A DNA stretch of 64,000 nucleotides from Acidobacteriota bacterium (GTDB lineage: Bacteria > Acidobacteriota > Thermoanaerobaculia > Multivoradales > Multivoraceae): positions 1 to 64,000 of the forward strand of contig QQVD01000071.1 of NCBI GenBank assembly GCA_003388555.1, in the 5' to 3' direction. Position 1 is the first letter of the stretch. Every line of letters starts with the position of its first letter. Below the pieces are notes generated by a model, which was given only the letters and a program-made list of their open reading frames with translations, searched no databases and had not been told where the DNA came from. This document shows, piece after piece, positions 52,107-61,247 of the stretch. The position numbers and the translations under genes are program-made.

Positions 52107-53612
52107 TCAGGCCTCGGTGAGATCGAACCGTTCGTGATGCAGGTCGGCGTCGCTCTGCAGCAGCACCGGGGCGCCCGACGCGGCGTGCAACTCGTCGAGG
52201 ATCGCCCGCTCCGACGTCTGCAGAGCGCCGGCGACCTCGGGGTGGACACGCAGCAGGATCTCCTGCGGCGGCGGCGTGCGGCGCAGCATCTTCAGCGCCT
52301 CGCGGCGGATGTTGAGACAGATCGTGCGTGTCTTCTTGATCCTCCCCGATCCGTGGCAGTAGGGACACCGTCGGGTCAGGGAACGCTCGAGATTGGCCCG
52401 GCTGCGCTTGCGCGTCACCTCGACCAGCCCGAACTCGGAGATCTTCAGCAGCTTGCTGCGGGCGCGGTCCTTGGCGAGCTCGCCCTCCAGGGCGGCGAAC
52501 ACCTGCTCGCGATGCTCCTGCACCGTCATGTCGATCAGATCGATGATCAGGATGCCGCTGAGATCGCGCAACCGGATCTGGCGCACGATCTCTCCGGCCG
52601 CCTCGAGATTCGTGCGCAGCACCGTGTCCTCGAGGCTGTGCTGACCGACGTAGCGCCCCGTGTTGACGTCGATGGCGACGAGCGCCTCGGTCTGGTTGAT
52701 CACCAGGTAGCCGCCAGACTTGAGCCACACCTTGCTCGACAGAGCCGCTTCGATCTCCTGCTCGATGTTGAAGCTGTCGAAGAGGCCAGCCTCGCGCCTG
52801 TCGAGGCGAACCCGGCCTGCCAGGGCCGGCTGCACCTCGTCGAGGAACTCGACGACACGCTGGTAGATCTCCTCGTCGTCGACCCAGAGAGCCGAGAACT
52901 CGTCGGAGAAGACGTCGCGCACGACCCGCAGCGCCAGGTCCAGATCGCGGTGCAGGAGCACCGGAGCACCAGCCTTTCGGGAGCTCTCCTGGATGCGGGC
53001 CCACAGCTGCGTGAGGTAGCGCGCGTCGCGCTCGAACTCCAGGTCGCTGCGGCCCTCGCCCGCGGTGCGCACGATCAGCCCTCCGCCCGCGGTGCCGATC
53101 TCCTGCAGGATGGTGCGCAACCGCGCCCGCTCGTCCTCCGACTCGACGCGACGCGAGATGCCGATGTGGTCGACCGTCGGCAGCAGGACGAGGTAGCGAC
53201 TCGGAAGCGTCACGTTGGTGGACACCCGGGCGCCCTTGTTGGCGATCGCGTCCTTGGTGACCTGGACCACCACCTCCTGGCCGACCCGGAGAAGCTCCTC
53301 GATCGGGCGTGTGGCTGGTTCTTCACCGCGCTCCACGGCCAGGCCCTGACCGCGCAGCTCCTCGGACTCGCCCTCTTCGAGCTCCACCTGCACCACGTCG
53401 GCGACGTAGAGGAAGGCGTCGCGCTCGAGCCCGATGTCGACGAAGGCGGCTTGCATTCCCGGCAGGACCCGGGTGACCCGCCCCTTGTACAGGTTGCCGA
53501 CCACGCCGCCCTCGCCGCGCGGCTCGATGTAGATCTCGGTGAGCCGATCGGCCTCGAGCACGGCGATTCGCACCTGGTGCGGATCACCTTCGATCAGCAT
53601 CTTCTTGATCAT
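52107..53612 (-). CDS. rng: Ribonuclease G
   Basis: A 501-residue RNase E/G-family endonuclease. The S1-type domain has GNLYKGRVTRVLPGMQAAFV and DIGLERDAFLYVADV. Catalytic aspartates are in LVAIDVNTGRYVG and LSGILIIDLIDM. A zinc-link is CPYCHGSGRI (two Cys, of the CPxC type), and the C-terminus holds a small extra domain. An acidic insert of about 25 residues (EGESEELRGQGLAVERGEEP) lies within the S1 domain. Position behind mrdA-rodA is the classical location, linking rRNA processing and turnover to shape genes. ATG 53612. Confidence 0.95.
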   Translation of the reverse strand: MIKKMLIEGDPHQVRIAVLEADRLTEIYIEPRGEGGVVGNLYKGRVTRVLPGMQAAFVDIGLERDAFLYVADVVQVELEEGESEELRGQGLAVERGEEPATRPIEELLRVGQEVVVQVTKDAIANKGARVSTNVTLPSRYLVLLPTVDHIGISRRVESEDERARLRTILQEIGTAGGGLIVRTAGEGRSDLEFERDARYLTQLWARIQESSRKAGAPVLLHRDLDLALRVVRDVFSDEFSALWVDDEEIYQRVVEFLDEVQPALAGRVRLDRREAGLFDSFNIEQEIEAALSSKVWLKSGGYLVINQTEALVAIDVNTGRYVGQHSLEDTVLRTNLEAAGEIVRQIRLRDLSGILIIDLIDMTVQEHREQVFAALEGELAKDRARSKLLKISEFGLVEVTRKRSRANLERSLTRRCPYCHGSGRIKKTRTICLNIRREALKMLRRTPPPQEILLRVHPEVAGALQTSERAILDELHAASGAPVLLQSDADLHHERFDLTEA

Positions 53613-53750
53613 CTCGATCGGGCTGGCGACCCGCCTCCTGACGGTCGGCTGCGTTGCGTCACGATGCGCTCGCCCGGCGCCGCGCCGGCCTTGTCCGGGC
53701 GCCCCACCCGGTCGGCGCCTGGCCGGGATGGAGGCTACCGCCGCCGGCGC

Positions 53751-54899
53751 TCAGCGTGCTCGGGCTCGGTTCACGTACCGCCGCCGGTCGATTCCAATGA
53801 GCAGACCCGTGGCGGCGAAGCAGAAGAGGGTGAACGAGCCTCCGTAGCTGAGGAAGGGCAGCGGGATGCCGGTCACCGGAACCAGCCCGATGACCATCCC
53901 GGTATTGTAGAGAACGTGCGCCGCGATCGCCGACAGCAGGCCGGCCGCCAGCAGCAGGCCCTGGCGGTCTCGAGCGCGCAGCGCGATGCGTAGCCCGCTC
54001 GCCATCCAGACGCCGTACAGGCCGAGGATAAAGGCGACGCCGAGGAACCCCGACTCCTCGGCGACGACCGCGAACACGAAGTCGGTGTGGCGTGCCGGCA
54101 GGAAGCGTAGCTGGCTCTGGGTGCCCTGCATGTACCCCTTGCCGAGCACCGCTCCCGAGCCGACAGCGATCTTGCTCTGCCGGATCTGGTACCCGGCTCC
54201 GAGTGGATCGTGCTGCGGCGACACGAAGCTGAGGATGCGCTCGCGCTGGTAGTCCTTCATGCCGAAGAAGAAGAGAGCGCCTCCGAGCAGCAGCACGATC
54301 GCGGCGCCACCGACCACGAGCCGCGCCCGCACGCCGGCGACGAACACGATGCCGATCAGGATCGGGCCGAACATCGCGGCACCCCCGAGATCCGGCTGCA
54401 GTGCGATCAGCCCCACCGGCACGCCGACGATCAGCGCCGACACCGCGACATGACGCAGCTCGAGCATCTCGAGACGCACCCCACCGAGGAAGTGGGTGAG
54501 CAGCAGGACGGTGGCCAGCTTGGCGAAGTCCGAGGGCTGCCCCCCGAGCCCGGCTACGCCGACCCAGCTGCGCGCGCCGCCTGCCTCGTGCCCGAAGATC
54601 AGGATCAGGGTCACCGCGACGACACCGACTGCGTACAGCCACACCGCCAGGCGCAGGACGAAGTGGTAGTCGAGCAGCGCCGACACCGCCATCACCACGA
54701 TCCCGAGCAGCACCCAGACAGCCTGCCGCGGCAGGTAGGCGACACCGATCTCTGCCGAGGCGCTGTGGATCGCAGCGGCGCCACTGACCGCGAGCACGAT
54801 CGAGGTCAGGATCAGCGAGCGGATGGCGCCGCTGAGGCGGCGGCCGACGCTCCAGCTGTCAGACGCCCTGGCGACGGGCGACGCGGAAAGCACGCTCAT
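53751..54899 (-). CDS. rodA: RodA, rod-shape SEDS glycosyltransferase
   Basis: A 382-residue SEDS membrane enzyme polymerising lateral-wall peptidoglycan with PBP2. About ten helices. Motifs are ARSWVGVAGLGGQPSDFAKL, LIALQPDLGGAAMFGPILIG, RILSFVSPQHDPLGAGYQIR and QSKIAVGSGAVLGKG. TDFVFAVVAEESGFLGVAFI and VTGIPLPFLSYGGSFTLFCF near the end are typical. ATG 54899 has AGGAAG upstream and lies 41 bp inside the mrdA 3' end, a larger overlap than elsewhere in the operon. Confidence 0.96.
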   Translation of the reverse strand: MSVLSASPVARASDSWSVGRRLSGAIRSLILTSIVLAVSGAAAIHSASAEIGVAYLPRQAVWVLLGIVVMAVSALLDYHFVLRLAVWLYAVGVVAVTLILIFGHEAGGARSWVGVAGLGGQPSDFAKLATVLLLTHFLGGVRLEMLELRHVAVSALIVGVPVGLIALQPDLGGAAMFGPILIGIVFVAGVRARLVVGGAAIVLLLGGALFFFGMKDYQRERILSFVSPQHDPLGAGYQIRQSKIAVGSGAVLGKGYMQGTQSQLRFLPARHTDFVFAVVAEESGFLGVAFILGLYGVWMASGLRIALRARDRQGLLLAAGLLSAIAAHVLYNTGMVIGLVPVTGIPLPFLSYGGSFTLFCFAATGLLIGIDRRRYVNRARAR

Positions 54900-56706
54900 A
54901 GATCTTCCTGGCCAGGGGCGCGGCACTGCGCGAGCCGAGCCCGCCGTGCTCCACGAACACCACGACCACCAGCTCCGGCTCGTCGGCCGGGCCGTACGAG
55001 GCGAACCACGCGTGGTCGCGGTGCTCGAAGGGCAGGGTGTCGGAATCGGTCCAGGTGCGCTGCTCGATCACCTGCGCGGTGCCTGTCTTACCGGCGAGCT
55101 CGATCGTCGGCAGCGCCGCGTTCTGGCCCGAGCCGCGGTCGTTGACCACCGCCTTCAAGGCCTCGTGGACCACCCGCAGGTGCCCTCGGTCGAGCTCGAT
55201 GGGGCGCAGCTCGGGCTCGGTGTGCTCGATCAGGTGCGGCGTCACCAGGTAGCCGCCGTTGGCCACCGCGGCCATCATCACGGCGACCTGCAGCGGCGTC
55301 ACCAGCAGCGGTCCCTGTCCGATCGAGACCGAGATCGTCTCTCCGGGGTACCAGGGTGAGCGCCGGGCCCTCTGGCTCCACTCGCTGCTCGGCACCAGGC
55401 CGGCCCGCTCTCCCGAGAGGTCGATGCCGGATGTCTGGCCGAGACCGAAGCGACGCGCCCACTCGGCGATCGCGTCGACGCCGAGCGCCTGACCGATCTC
55501 GTAGAAGTAGATGTCGCACGAGAACTGCAGCGCCTCGTGCAGATCGACCCGACCGTGCCCGACCCGCTTCCAACACCGTCGGGGGCGCTCCCAGTACCGC
55601 TTCTGGCCAGCGCACCAGACGCTGGTGTCGGGAGTCGCCACGCCGCGCTCGAGCGCCGCCATCGCGACCACGATCTTGAACACCGATCCGGGCGAGTAGG
55701 CGTTGTAGATCGCCCTGTTCTGCAACGGGTCGTGCGGCGCCTCGACCAGCTCCTGCCACTCCCGCGAGTCGAGGCCACGGGCGAAGCGGTTGGGATCGAA
55801 GGACGGAGAGGAGAGCAGGGCGCGCACCGCACCACTGCGCGGGTCGAGAGCGACGACGACGCCGGCGCGGTCGGCGAGCTCCTCGGCGGCGACCTGCTGC
55901 AGCTCGAGATCTAGACTCAGGCGCAGGCGCTGTCCTGGCAGCGCACCGACCCGGCGCACCTGCTCGATGCGACGCCCGCGGCTGTCGACCACAACGACCT
56001 GGCTTCCGTCGCGCCCCCGCAGTCGCTGGTCGTACTGCTCCTCGAGACCGTTGCGCCCCACCAGATCGCCGGAGCGCAGCGCTCCCGCCGCTCGCTCGAG
56101 ATCCGCCTGGGTCACCTGTCCCAGGTAGCCGAGCACGTGCGCGGTCTGCGCACCGTGCCGGTAGAGCCGCCTCTGGGTCACCTCGACCGAGAACTCCGGG
56201 TGCTCCCAGGCAGCCGCCTCGAACCTGGCCACCTGCTCGAGGTCGAGATCCTCCATCAGCACCGCGGGCTCGAAGCGGCTGCCGCCGGCGCTCGCCAGCC
56301 TGACCTCGAGATCGGCGCGGGGTCGACCCAGCACGCTGGCCGCGAAGGCCAGCGATGCGCCGCGATCTCGCAGCTGGTTGCGATCGATCAGCAGGCTGTA
56401 GCTGGGCACGTTCTCGACCAGCAGCCGGCCGCGACGGTCCTCGACCAGACCGCGAGGCGCCTGGATCTCCCGCTCGCGCAGTCGGTTGTTCTCGGCCAGC
56501 TGACGGTAGTGCTCCGCGCGCACCACCTGGTGGTACCAGTAGCCGACGACGACGATCGCGTAAGCGGTCGCACAGAGCGCGCCGGCCGCCTTCAGGCGTG
56601 CCACGAGGACCTCGCGGAACTCGCCGCTGCGCTTCGGAGGTGCCAGACTCCCGAGGGTCACGCCACCGCTCCACGGGGCATCGCGGGAAGGCGGCGGGGC
56701 GAGCAC
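54859..56706 (-). CDS. mrdA: Penicillin-binding protein 2 (transpeptidase)
   Basis: A 615-residue class B PBP. One membrane helix (about residues 42-58) is followed by the pedestal domain with REREIQAPRGLVEDRRGRLL and the transpeptidase. The catalytic serine tetrad is AYSPGSVFKIVVAMAAL (SxxK), the second motif ALQFSCDIYFYEIGQAL (SxN-like SCD) and the third ELAGKTGTAQVIEQR (KTG). It crosslinks peptidoglycan in the elongasome with RodA. Start is GTG 56706; the ribosome site is weak. The cysteine pairs WCAGQKRYW and RRCWKRVG are typical of PBP2. Confidence 0.96.
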   Translation of the reverse strand: MLAPPPSRDAPWSGGVTLGSLAPPKRSGEFREVLVARLKAAGALCATAYAIVVVGYWYHQVVRAEHYRQLAENNRLREREIQAPRGLVEDRRGRLLVENVPSYSLLIDRNQLRDRGASLAFAASVLGRPRADLEVRLASAGGSRFEPAVLMEDLDLEQVARFEAAAWEHPEFSVEVTQRRLYRHGAQTAHVLGYLGQVTQADLERAAGALRSGDLVGRNGLEEQYDQRLRGRDGSQVVVVDSRGRRIEQVRRVGALPGQRLRLSLDLELQQVAAEELADRAGVVVALDPRSGAVRALLSSPSFDPNRFARGLDSREWQELVEAPHDPLQNRAIYNAYSPGSVFKIVVAMAALERGVATPDTSVWCAGQKRYWERPRRCWKRVGHGRVDLHEALQFSCDIYFYEIGQALGVDAIAEWARRFGLGQTSGIDLSGERAGLVPSSEWSQRARRSPWYPGETISVSIGQGPLLVTPLQVAVMMAAVANGGYLVTPHLIEHTEPELRPIELDRGHLRVVHEALKAVVNDRGSGQNAALPTIELAGKTGTAQVIEQRTWTDSDTLPFEHRDHAWFASYGPADEPELVVVVFVEHGGLGSRSAAPLARKIYERAFRVARRQGV

Positions 56707-56795
56707 GCGGAGTGGTCTGTCGTCGCTGTCATCGTGGTTGAGGTCGAGCTGTGCGGGAAGGTGAGTGTGAGCGTCGAGGCGGCCTCTGCGACTGC

Positions 56796-57317
56796 TCAGG
56801 CGTCGAGGCGGATCTTGCGTCGGCGCGACTGGCGTAGCTCCTGCCCCCAGCGCCCCATACGACCGCCGCCCTGGATCAACGCGATACCGAAGACACCGTT
56901 GAGCAGCGCCCGGACGCCCACCCAGGCGGGGTCGAGAGTCGCCGGGCTGGCGTTGAGCAGCATCTGCAGAGCCATCAACAATGCCTCGTGCAGCGCCGCG
57001 GCGAGCGCGAAGAGCAGGCCGAGCACCGGCAGACTGGCGGTCGAGAGCTGACGTGTGGCCTGAGCCACCAGGTAGCCCACCATGGTACCCGCCACACCGT
57101 GCAGACCGAACAGGCTCTCACCCGTGAGAGCGTCCTCGCACCAGCCTCCGACCAGCCCGGCGAGCATCCCCCGCAGCGGATTGGCGGCCAAGCCCTGCAG
57201 CACGATCCAGACCAGGAACGGATCGAGCAGCCTCCCGACCGCCGGCACGAACTGCTGCAGCGCCACGTGCAGGGCGATCATCGCCAGGAGGCCGATCAGA
57301 TTGCGCAGCAGCTTCAC
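56796..57317 (-). CDS. mreD: Rod-shape-determining protein MreD
   Basis: A 173-residue membrane protein with five or six predicted helices and a basic tail (RQSRRRKIRLDA). PFLVWIVLQGLAANPLRGML and GGWCEDALTGESLFGLHGVA match the family, whose members link MreC to the elongasome. Its ATG overlaps the mreC stop by 4 bp. Family sequence conservation is low, so assignment leans on context. Confidence 0.9.
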   Translation of the reverse strand: MKLLRNLIGLLAMIALHVALQQFVPAVGRLLDPFLVWIVLQGLAANPLRGMLAGLVGGWCEDALTGESLFGLHGVAGTMVGYLVAQATRQLSTASLPVLGLLFALAAALHEALLMALQMLLNASPATLDPAWVGVRALLNGVFGIALIQGGGRMGRWGQELRQSRRRKIRLDA

Positions 57318-58195
57318 GGCGACGGGGGCCCTCCCGGCTCGTCCTGCAGCAGGTCCTCGAGGGGAGGTTGGGGCGGCAGCAGGAAGACCCTCTCGAGGCG
57401 GCTCAGATCGACGGTCGGCGTGACCCGGATCTCATGGAAGATCTCGTCTCCCGGCTCCACCCGCACCACGACGCCGACCGGCAGGCCGCGCGGGTAGACG
57501 CCGTCGATGCCAGCGGTGACCAGACGGTCGCCGGGCCGCACATCCTCCTGCAGCGGCACGTACTCGAGCTCCATCTCGCTGCCGGTCGCGCCCTGCAGCA
57601 CGGCCTGCCTCCGGGTGCGCTCGATCATCACTCCGACGCTCGAGGCCCGGTCGGTGATCAGCTGCACGCGGGCCAGCGGAGCCGCGGTCTGCACGATGCG
57701 ACCCACCAGGCCCTGGTGATGCATCACAGGCGCTCCCGCTGCGGGCTGTCGCTGGTCACCCCGCGCCGACGGCACTCGCACCACGACGGTGCTGCGCCAG
57801 GGCCGGTGCTCGGCGTAGATCACCTCCGCCGGAACTGCGCCAGGGATCTCGTCGGGCGCCTGGCCCAGCGCCAGGAGCAGCGACTCGAGCTGCAGCCGGG
57901 CGCCCTCGAGCTCGACGTTGCGCCGCCGCAGCGATTCGACCTCGGTCTCGAGGCGCTCCACCTCCGCCAGCGCCCGGCGACGATCGCGGAGATCTCGGGA
58001 GACGCGAGCGAGGAACGAGTCGACACCCTGCGAAGCTCGAAGCGCCGGGCCGAAGATGCGCAGCGCCGTGCCGGCCAGAAGCGACTGCTCAGACGCCGGG
58101 TCCGAAGCGGCCCAGTCCCGCACCTGCGCGCTCAGGAGGATCAGCTGGCCGAGGATCAGGAACACCAGAACGAGCAGATCCCGCCGGGCGCTCAT
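57314..58195 (-). CDS. mreC: Rod-shape-determining protein MreC
   Basis: A 293-residue bitopic protein. A helix at about residues 8-24 (LLVLVFLILGQLILLSA) is followed by a coiled coil (about 75-110, ALAEVERLETEVESLRRRN). Two beta-barrel lobes face the periplasm, with VMHHQGLVGRIVQTAAPLAR and GDRLVTAGIDGVYPRGLPVG. It dimerises and activates PBP2/RodA. A Pro-rich tail ends the protein. It lies 60 bp after mreB and overlaps mreD. Confidence 0.95.
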   Translation of the reverse strand: MSARRDLLVLVFLILGQLILLSAQVRDWAASDPASEQSLLAGTALRIFGPALRASQGVDSFLARVSRDLRDRRRALAEVERLETEVESLRRRNVELEGARLQLESLLLALGQAPDEIPGAVPAEVIYAEHRPWRSTVVVRVPSARGDQRQPAAGAPVMHHQGLVGRIVQTAAPLARVQLITDRASSVGVMIERTRRQAVLQGATGSEMELEYVPLQEDVRPGDRLVTAGIDGVYPRGLPVGVVVRVEPGDEIFHEIRVTPTVDLSRLERVFLLPPQPPLEDLLQDEPGGPPSP

Positions 58196-58255
58196 GTTCC
58201 GGTTCTCGTCACACCTCTGTCGACCACGGTACGGAGGCGGAGCGCGCGACGCGTC

Positions 58256-59281
58256 TCACAGGATCTGCACCTTGCGCAGCAGGTCGATGTCCTGTAGCAG
58301 CCGACCCGTGCCGAGCACCACGGAGGCGAGGGGATCCTCCGCAGGCACGACCGGCAGCCCGGTCTCCTCGCGCAGCCGCTGATCGAGACCGCGCAGCAAA
58401 GCGCCGCCTCCGGAGAGCACGATGCCCTTGTCCATGATGTCGGCCGAGAGCTCCGGCGGAGTGCGCTCGAGACAGATCCTCACGACTTCAACGATCGTGG
58501 ACACCGGCTCGGCGAGCGCCTCGCGGATCTCGGCGTCGGTGATCACCAGCTCGCGCGGCACGCCCTCGACCAGATCGCGGCCCTTGATCTCCATCTTCAG
58601 CTCGTCCTTGAGCGGATAGGCGGAGCCGATCTCGATCTTGATCTGCTCGGCGGAACGTTCACCGATCAGCAGGTTGTACTTGCGCTTGAGGTACTGGATG
58701 ATCGCTGAGTCCATCTCGTTTCCGGCCACCCGCACCGACTTCGAGTACACCGTGCCGGAGAGCGAGATCACGGCGACGTCGGTCGTGCCGCCTCCGATGT
58801 CCACCACCATGTTGCCCGACGGCTCGGTGATCGGCAGACCGGCGCCTATCGCGGCCATCATCGCCTGCTCGACCAGGAAGACCTCCGACGCGCCGGCGCT
58901 CATCGCAGACTCGCGCACGGCGCGCTTCTCCACCGGCGTGATCTCGGAGGGCACGCCGATGACGATACGCGGACGGGCAGGGAACCGGCGGCCGCCGTGC
59001 GCCTGCTTGATGAAGTACTTGAGCATCTGCTCGGTGACCTCGAAGTCGGCGATGACACCGTCCTTCATCGGCCGCACCGAGATCACGTTGCCCGGAGTGC
59101 GACCGAGCATGTCCTTGGCCTCGCGACCCACCGCCTCGATGCGATTGGTGAGCTTGTTGATCACCACCATCGAAGGCTCGCGCACCACGATCCCACCGGC
59201 GCGGGTGAAGACCAAGGTGTTCGCGGTGCCGAGATCGATCGCCAGGTCGTTGGAGAACCAGCGGAACAGAGAGCTGCGCAT
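58256..59281 (-). CDS. mreB: Rod-shape-determining actin MreB
   Basis: A 341-residue actin-fold protein that forms membrane-bound filaments directing lateral-wall synthesis. ATP-site motifs are LAIDLGTANTLVFTRAGGIV, MVVDIGGGTTDVAVISLSGT and GIVLSGGGALLRGLDQRL. An amphipathic N-terminus (MRSSLFRWFSNDL) fits membrane binding. Length is normal. It heads the mreBCD-mrdA-rodA-rng order. Confidence 0.97.
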   Translation of the reverse strand: MRSSLFRWFSNDLAIDLGTANTLVFTRAGGIVVREPSMVVINKLTNRIEAVGREAKDMLGRTPGNVISVRPMKDGVIADFEVTEQMLKYFIKQAHGGRRFPARPRIVIGVPSEITPVEKRAVRESAMSAGASEVFLVEQAMMAAIGAGLPITEPSGNMVVDIGGGTTDVAVISLSGTVYSKSVRVAGNEMDSAIIQYLKRKYNLLIGERSAEQIKIEIGSAYPLKDELKMEIKGRDLVEGVPRELVITDAEIREALAEPVSTIVEVVRICLERTPPELSADIMDKGIVLSGGGALLRGLDQRLREETGLPVVPAEDPLASVVLGTGRLLQDIDLLRKVQIL

Positions 59282-59400
59282 GCGCGATCACATCCAGGGA
59301 CGAGGGAGCGAAGCCCAGGAGAGGTGTCCCGAGGCCGGATCCGGGGCGTGATCCGGAGACAGGTGACGAAACGGTTCGGGCGACCTCTCGACCGCTGCCG

Positions 59401-60828
59401 TCAGGCCTCGTCGAGATACACCCAGTGTTGCCGCACCGTATCATTGCCGGCGGCGTCTACCGCACGAAAAGTCAAGGGGATGCGGCCGGCACCGAACAAC
59501 CACCGCGTGCTGACGAAGGTGCCGTCGGCGGCCACCGAGATCTCCTCGCCGTTGACCTCGAGAGTCGCCCCCGGTTCGGTGCGTCCCTGCACCAGAGCCA
59601 GGTTGCCGCTGAGGAAGACCTCTACCTCGAGGGCTGGAGGCGAGCGGTCCACCTCGAGCGCCAGGTTGCGGTAGGAGTCCACCCGCAGCCAGCGGGACTC
59701 GCTCCACGGACCCTGGTTGCCGCGGCCGTCGATCGCCGCCACCCGCCAGGCGAAGGTGCCGGGTTCGCGCAGACCCAGGCGGGTCGACGGCCGGCGGCGG
59801 TCGGTGACGTCGACGTAGGTCTCGGCGAACAAACGGCTGCCCGAAACCTGCAGCGCGTAGCGCACCGCTCCCGGCTGCGGGTCCCATTCGAGCACGACGT
59901 CGCGCTGGGCGTCGATGTTGACCCCCTGACCGTCCTCCGGCGCGGTCAGGTCCACCCGTTCCGGCAGGTCGACGGTGGCGCCGAACGTGCCGTCTTGGCG
60001 CAGCTCCACCTTCTGGAGGCCGCCGAGCCGCCGCGACTCGCCGCTGCCGCTCGACCTCGCCGTCGCCTCACCGCTGTCGACCCGGATCTCGGTCGAGCCG
60101 CGCCCCTGCTCGAGGGCGACCGAGGCGCGCGAGTTCTCGGCCACGATCAGATCGGCGGAGCGGGTGCGCACGCCGGTCGAGGTCTCGGAGGTGCTGAGCG
60201 CCACCCAGCCGTACTCCATCTCGCCGAGGGTCTTCTGGCGACCCGCGAGTTGCCGCGTCAGCTTGACCAGCGAGCCGGGCCGCAGGGTGAACACCGCGTC
60301 CTCCTCGCGGAAGTGGATCTCGGCCGACGAGTTGGCGCTCGACATCACGTAGTCGCCGTCCTGCAGCTCGATGCGCGCGAAGGCGCGCTGGAACTCGCCG
60401 CGCTCGCCGCGCCGGAACCGCACGTCTCCCTGAACGCTGCGGAACCAGGCGATGCTGCGCGCCAGCCGCTGCGCCTCGAGGATCCCCGACAACACCTGAT
60501 GCGCGTCGCGGCCGTGGCGCTCCGCGTCGGCGAAGTCTCGCAGCTCGAGAGAGGCGCGGGCGCGCTCCAGCCGGCCCTCGGCGTAGCTCAGCTCCTCGCG
60601 ATAGACCCGCACGTCGCTCTGGGTCTGAGCCTGGCCGAGCAGGGTCTCCGAGCGCGCCACCCAGGCGAAGGCGCTGCGCTCGAGTCGGCGCTCCTGCCAA
60701 TCGAGGTAGCCGAGGTAGCCGACACCCAGCAGGAACAGCGCCAGCGTGCCGCTGAGCCACAGTCGAACGGTGTCGACCGAGATGCTGTACCAATCGCGGA
60801 GCCGACGACGCTCCCTGGTGTTCTCCAC
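59401..60828 (-). CDS. FecR-domain membrane-anchored protein
   Basis: A 475-residue protein with a short cytoplasmic N-terminus and one helix (about residues 20-38, LSGTLALFLLGVGYLGYLDW). A helical stretch with Ala/Glu/Arg repeats follows (about 40-115), then a FecR-like beta domain (about 120-245) around DGDYVMSSANSSAEIHFREE and LRPGSLVKL. The C-terminal half holds fibronectin-III-like strands: VVLEWDPQPGAVRYALQVSG, FAWRVAAIDGRGNQG and a late PGATLEVNGEEISVAADGTF repeat. It may bind envelope or matrix polymers. Start is GTG 60828 with GAGGT upstream. It lies 119 bp ahead of mreB and may be co-transcribed. Confidence 0.82.
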   Translation of the reverse strand: MENTRERRRLRDWYSISVDTVRLWLSGTLALFLLGVGYLGYLDWQERRLERSAFAWVARSETLLGQAQTQSDVRVYREELSYAEGRLERARASLELRDFADAERHGRDAHQVLSGILEAQRLARSIAWFRSVQGDVRFRRGERGEFQRAFARIELQDGDYVMSSANSSAEIHFREEDAVFTLRPGSLVKLTRQLAGRQKTLGEMEYGWVALSTSETSTGVRTRSADLIVAENSRASVALEQGRGSTEIRVDSGEATARSSGSGESRRLGGLQKVELRQDGTFGATVDLPERVDLTAPEDGQGVNIDAQRDVVLEWDPQPGAVRYALQVSGSRLFAETYVDVTDRRRPSTRLGLREPGTFAWRVAAIDGRGNQGPWSESRWLRVDSYRNLALEVDRSPPALEVEVFLSGNLALVQGRTEPGATLEVNGEEISVAADGTFVSTRWLFGAGRIPLTFRAVDAAGNDTVRQHWVYLDEA

Positions 60829-61247
60829 GTGCCTACCTCGCTCGGCGCCGGCTCTGCCCGGCGACGCCCGACGAGCCTCCCGCCACCGCAAGAGCCCCCG
60901 ACGACACCATCCGCTCGCCACCAGCCGACCGGATCGACGGAGCCGAGAGGAAACGCCGACGCGCGCTCGACCCGAGCCTCTGCAAACTCCGCGCCGTGTA
61001 CCCTGCTGAGCCGCAGAAAGTTAGCACGTTCCGCGCCCTCTCCGCCACGGCAGCGGGCGTCGACGGTCGGCAATCGAACGCCGCCGCACGACGGTCCTCC
61101 ACCGCGGCGCACCGGCCCGGCTCCCTCCCTGGTCGTGTGGCGCTGGAGAGGACTTCGGGTGGCTCCCTGCGTTAGACTCCGGGTTTGATCTTCGGTCCGC
61201 GGCCGCGGGCCGGGCGGGCGCAGCGCGCCCCACAGGAGTTTCTCGTC
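60829..61247. other. Gene-less divergent region
   Basis: The 419 bp between the FecR-like and PpiD-like genes contain no gene. TAGACT at 61173-61178 is a likely -10 for the plus-strand gene (leader about 63 bases) without a good -35. An in-frame TTG at 61185 is not used as a start, because the family N-terminus lies at 61248. Confidence 0.4.

Noticed and set aside
49714-53004. A longer 1096-residue version of the kinase-glycosidase protein
   Set aside because: The extra N-terminal part is antisense-frame sequence within rng. The kinase fold begins after GTG 52029.
61185-61247. TTG at 61185 as start of the PpiD-like protein
   Set aside because: The added 21 residues precede the conserved membrane-anchor N-terminus, and the ATG at 61248 has an AGGAG site.
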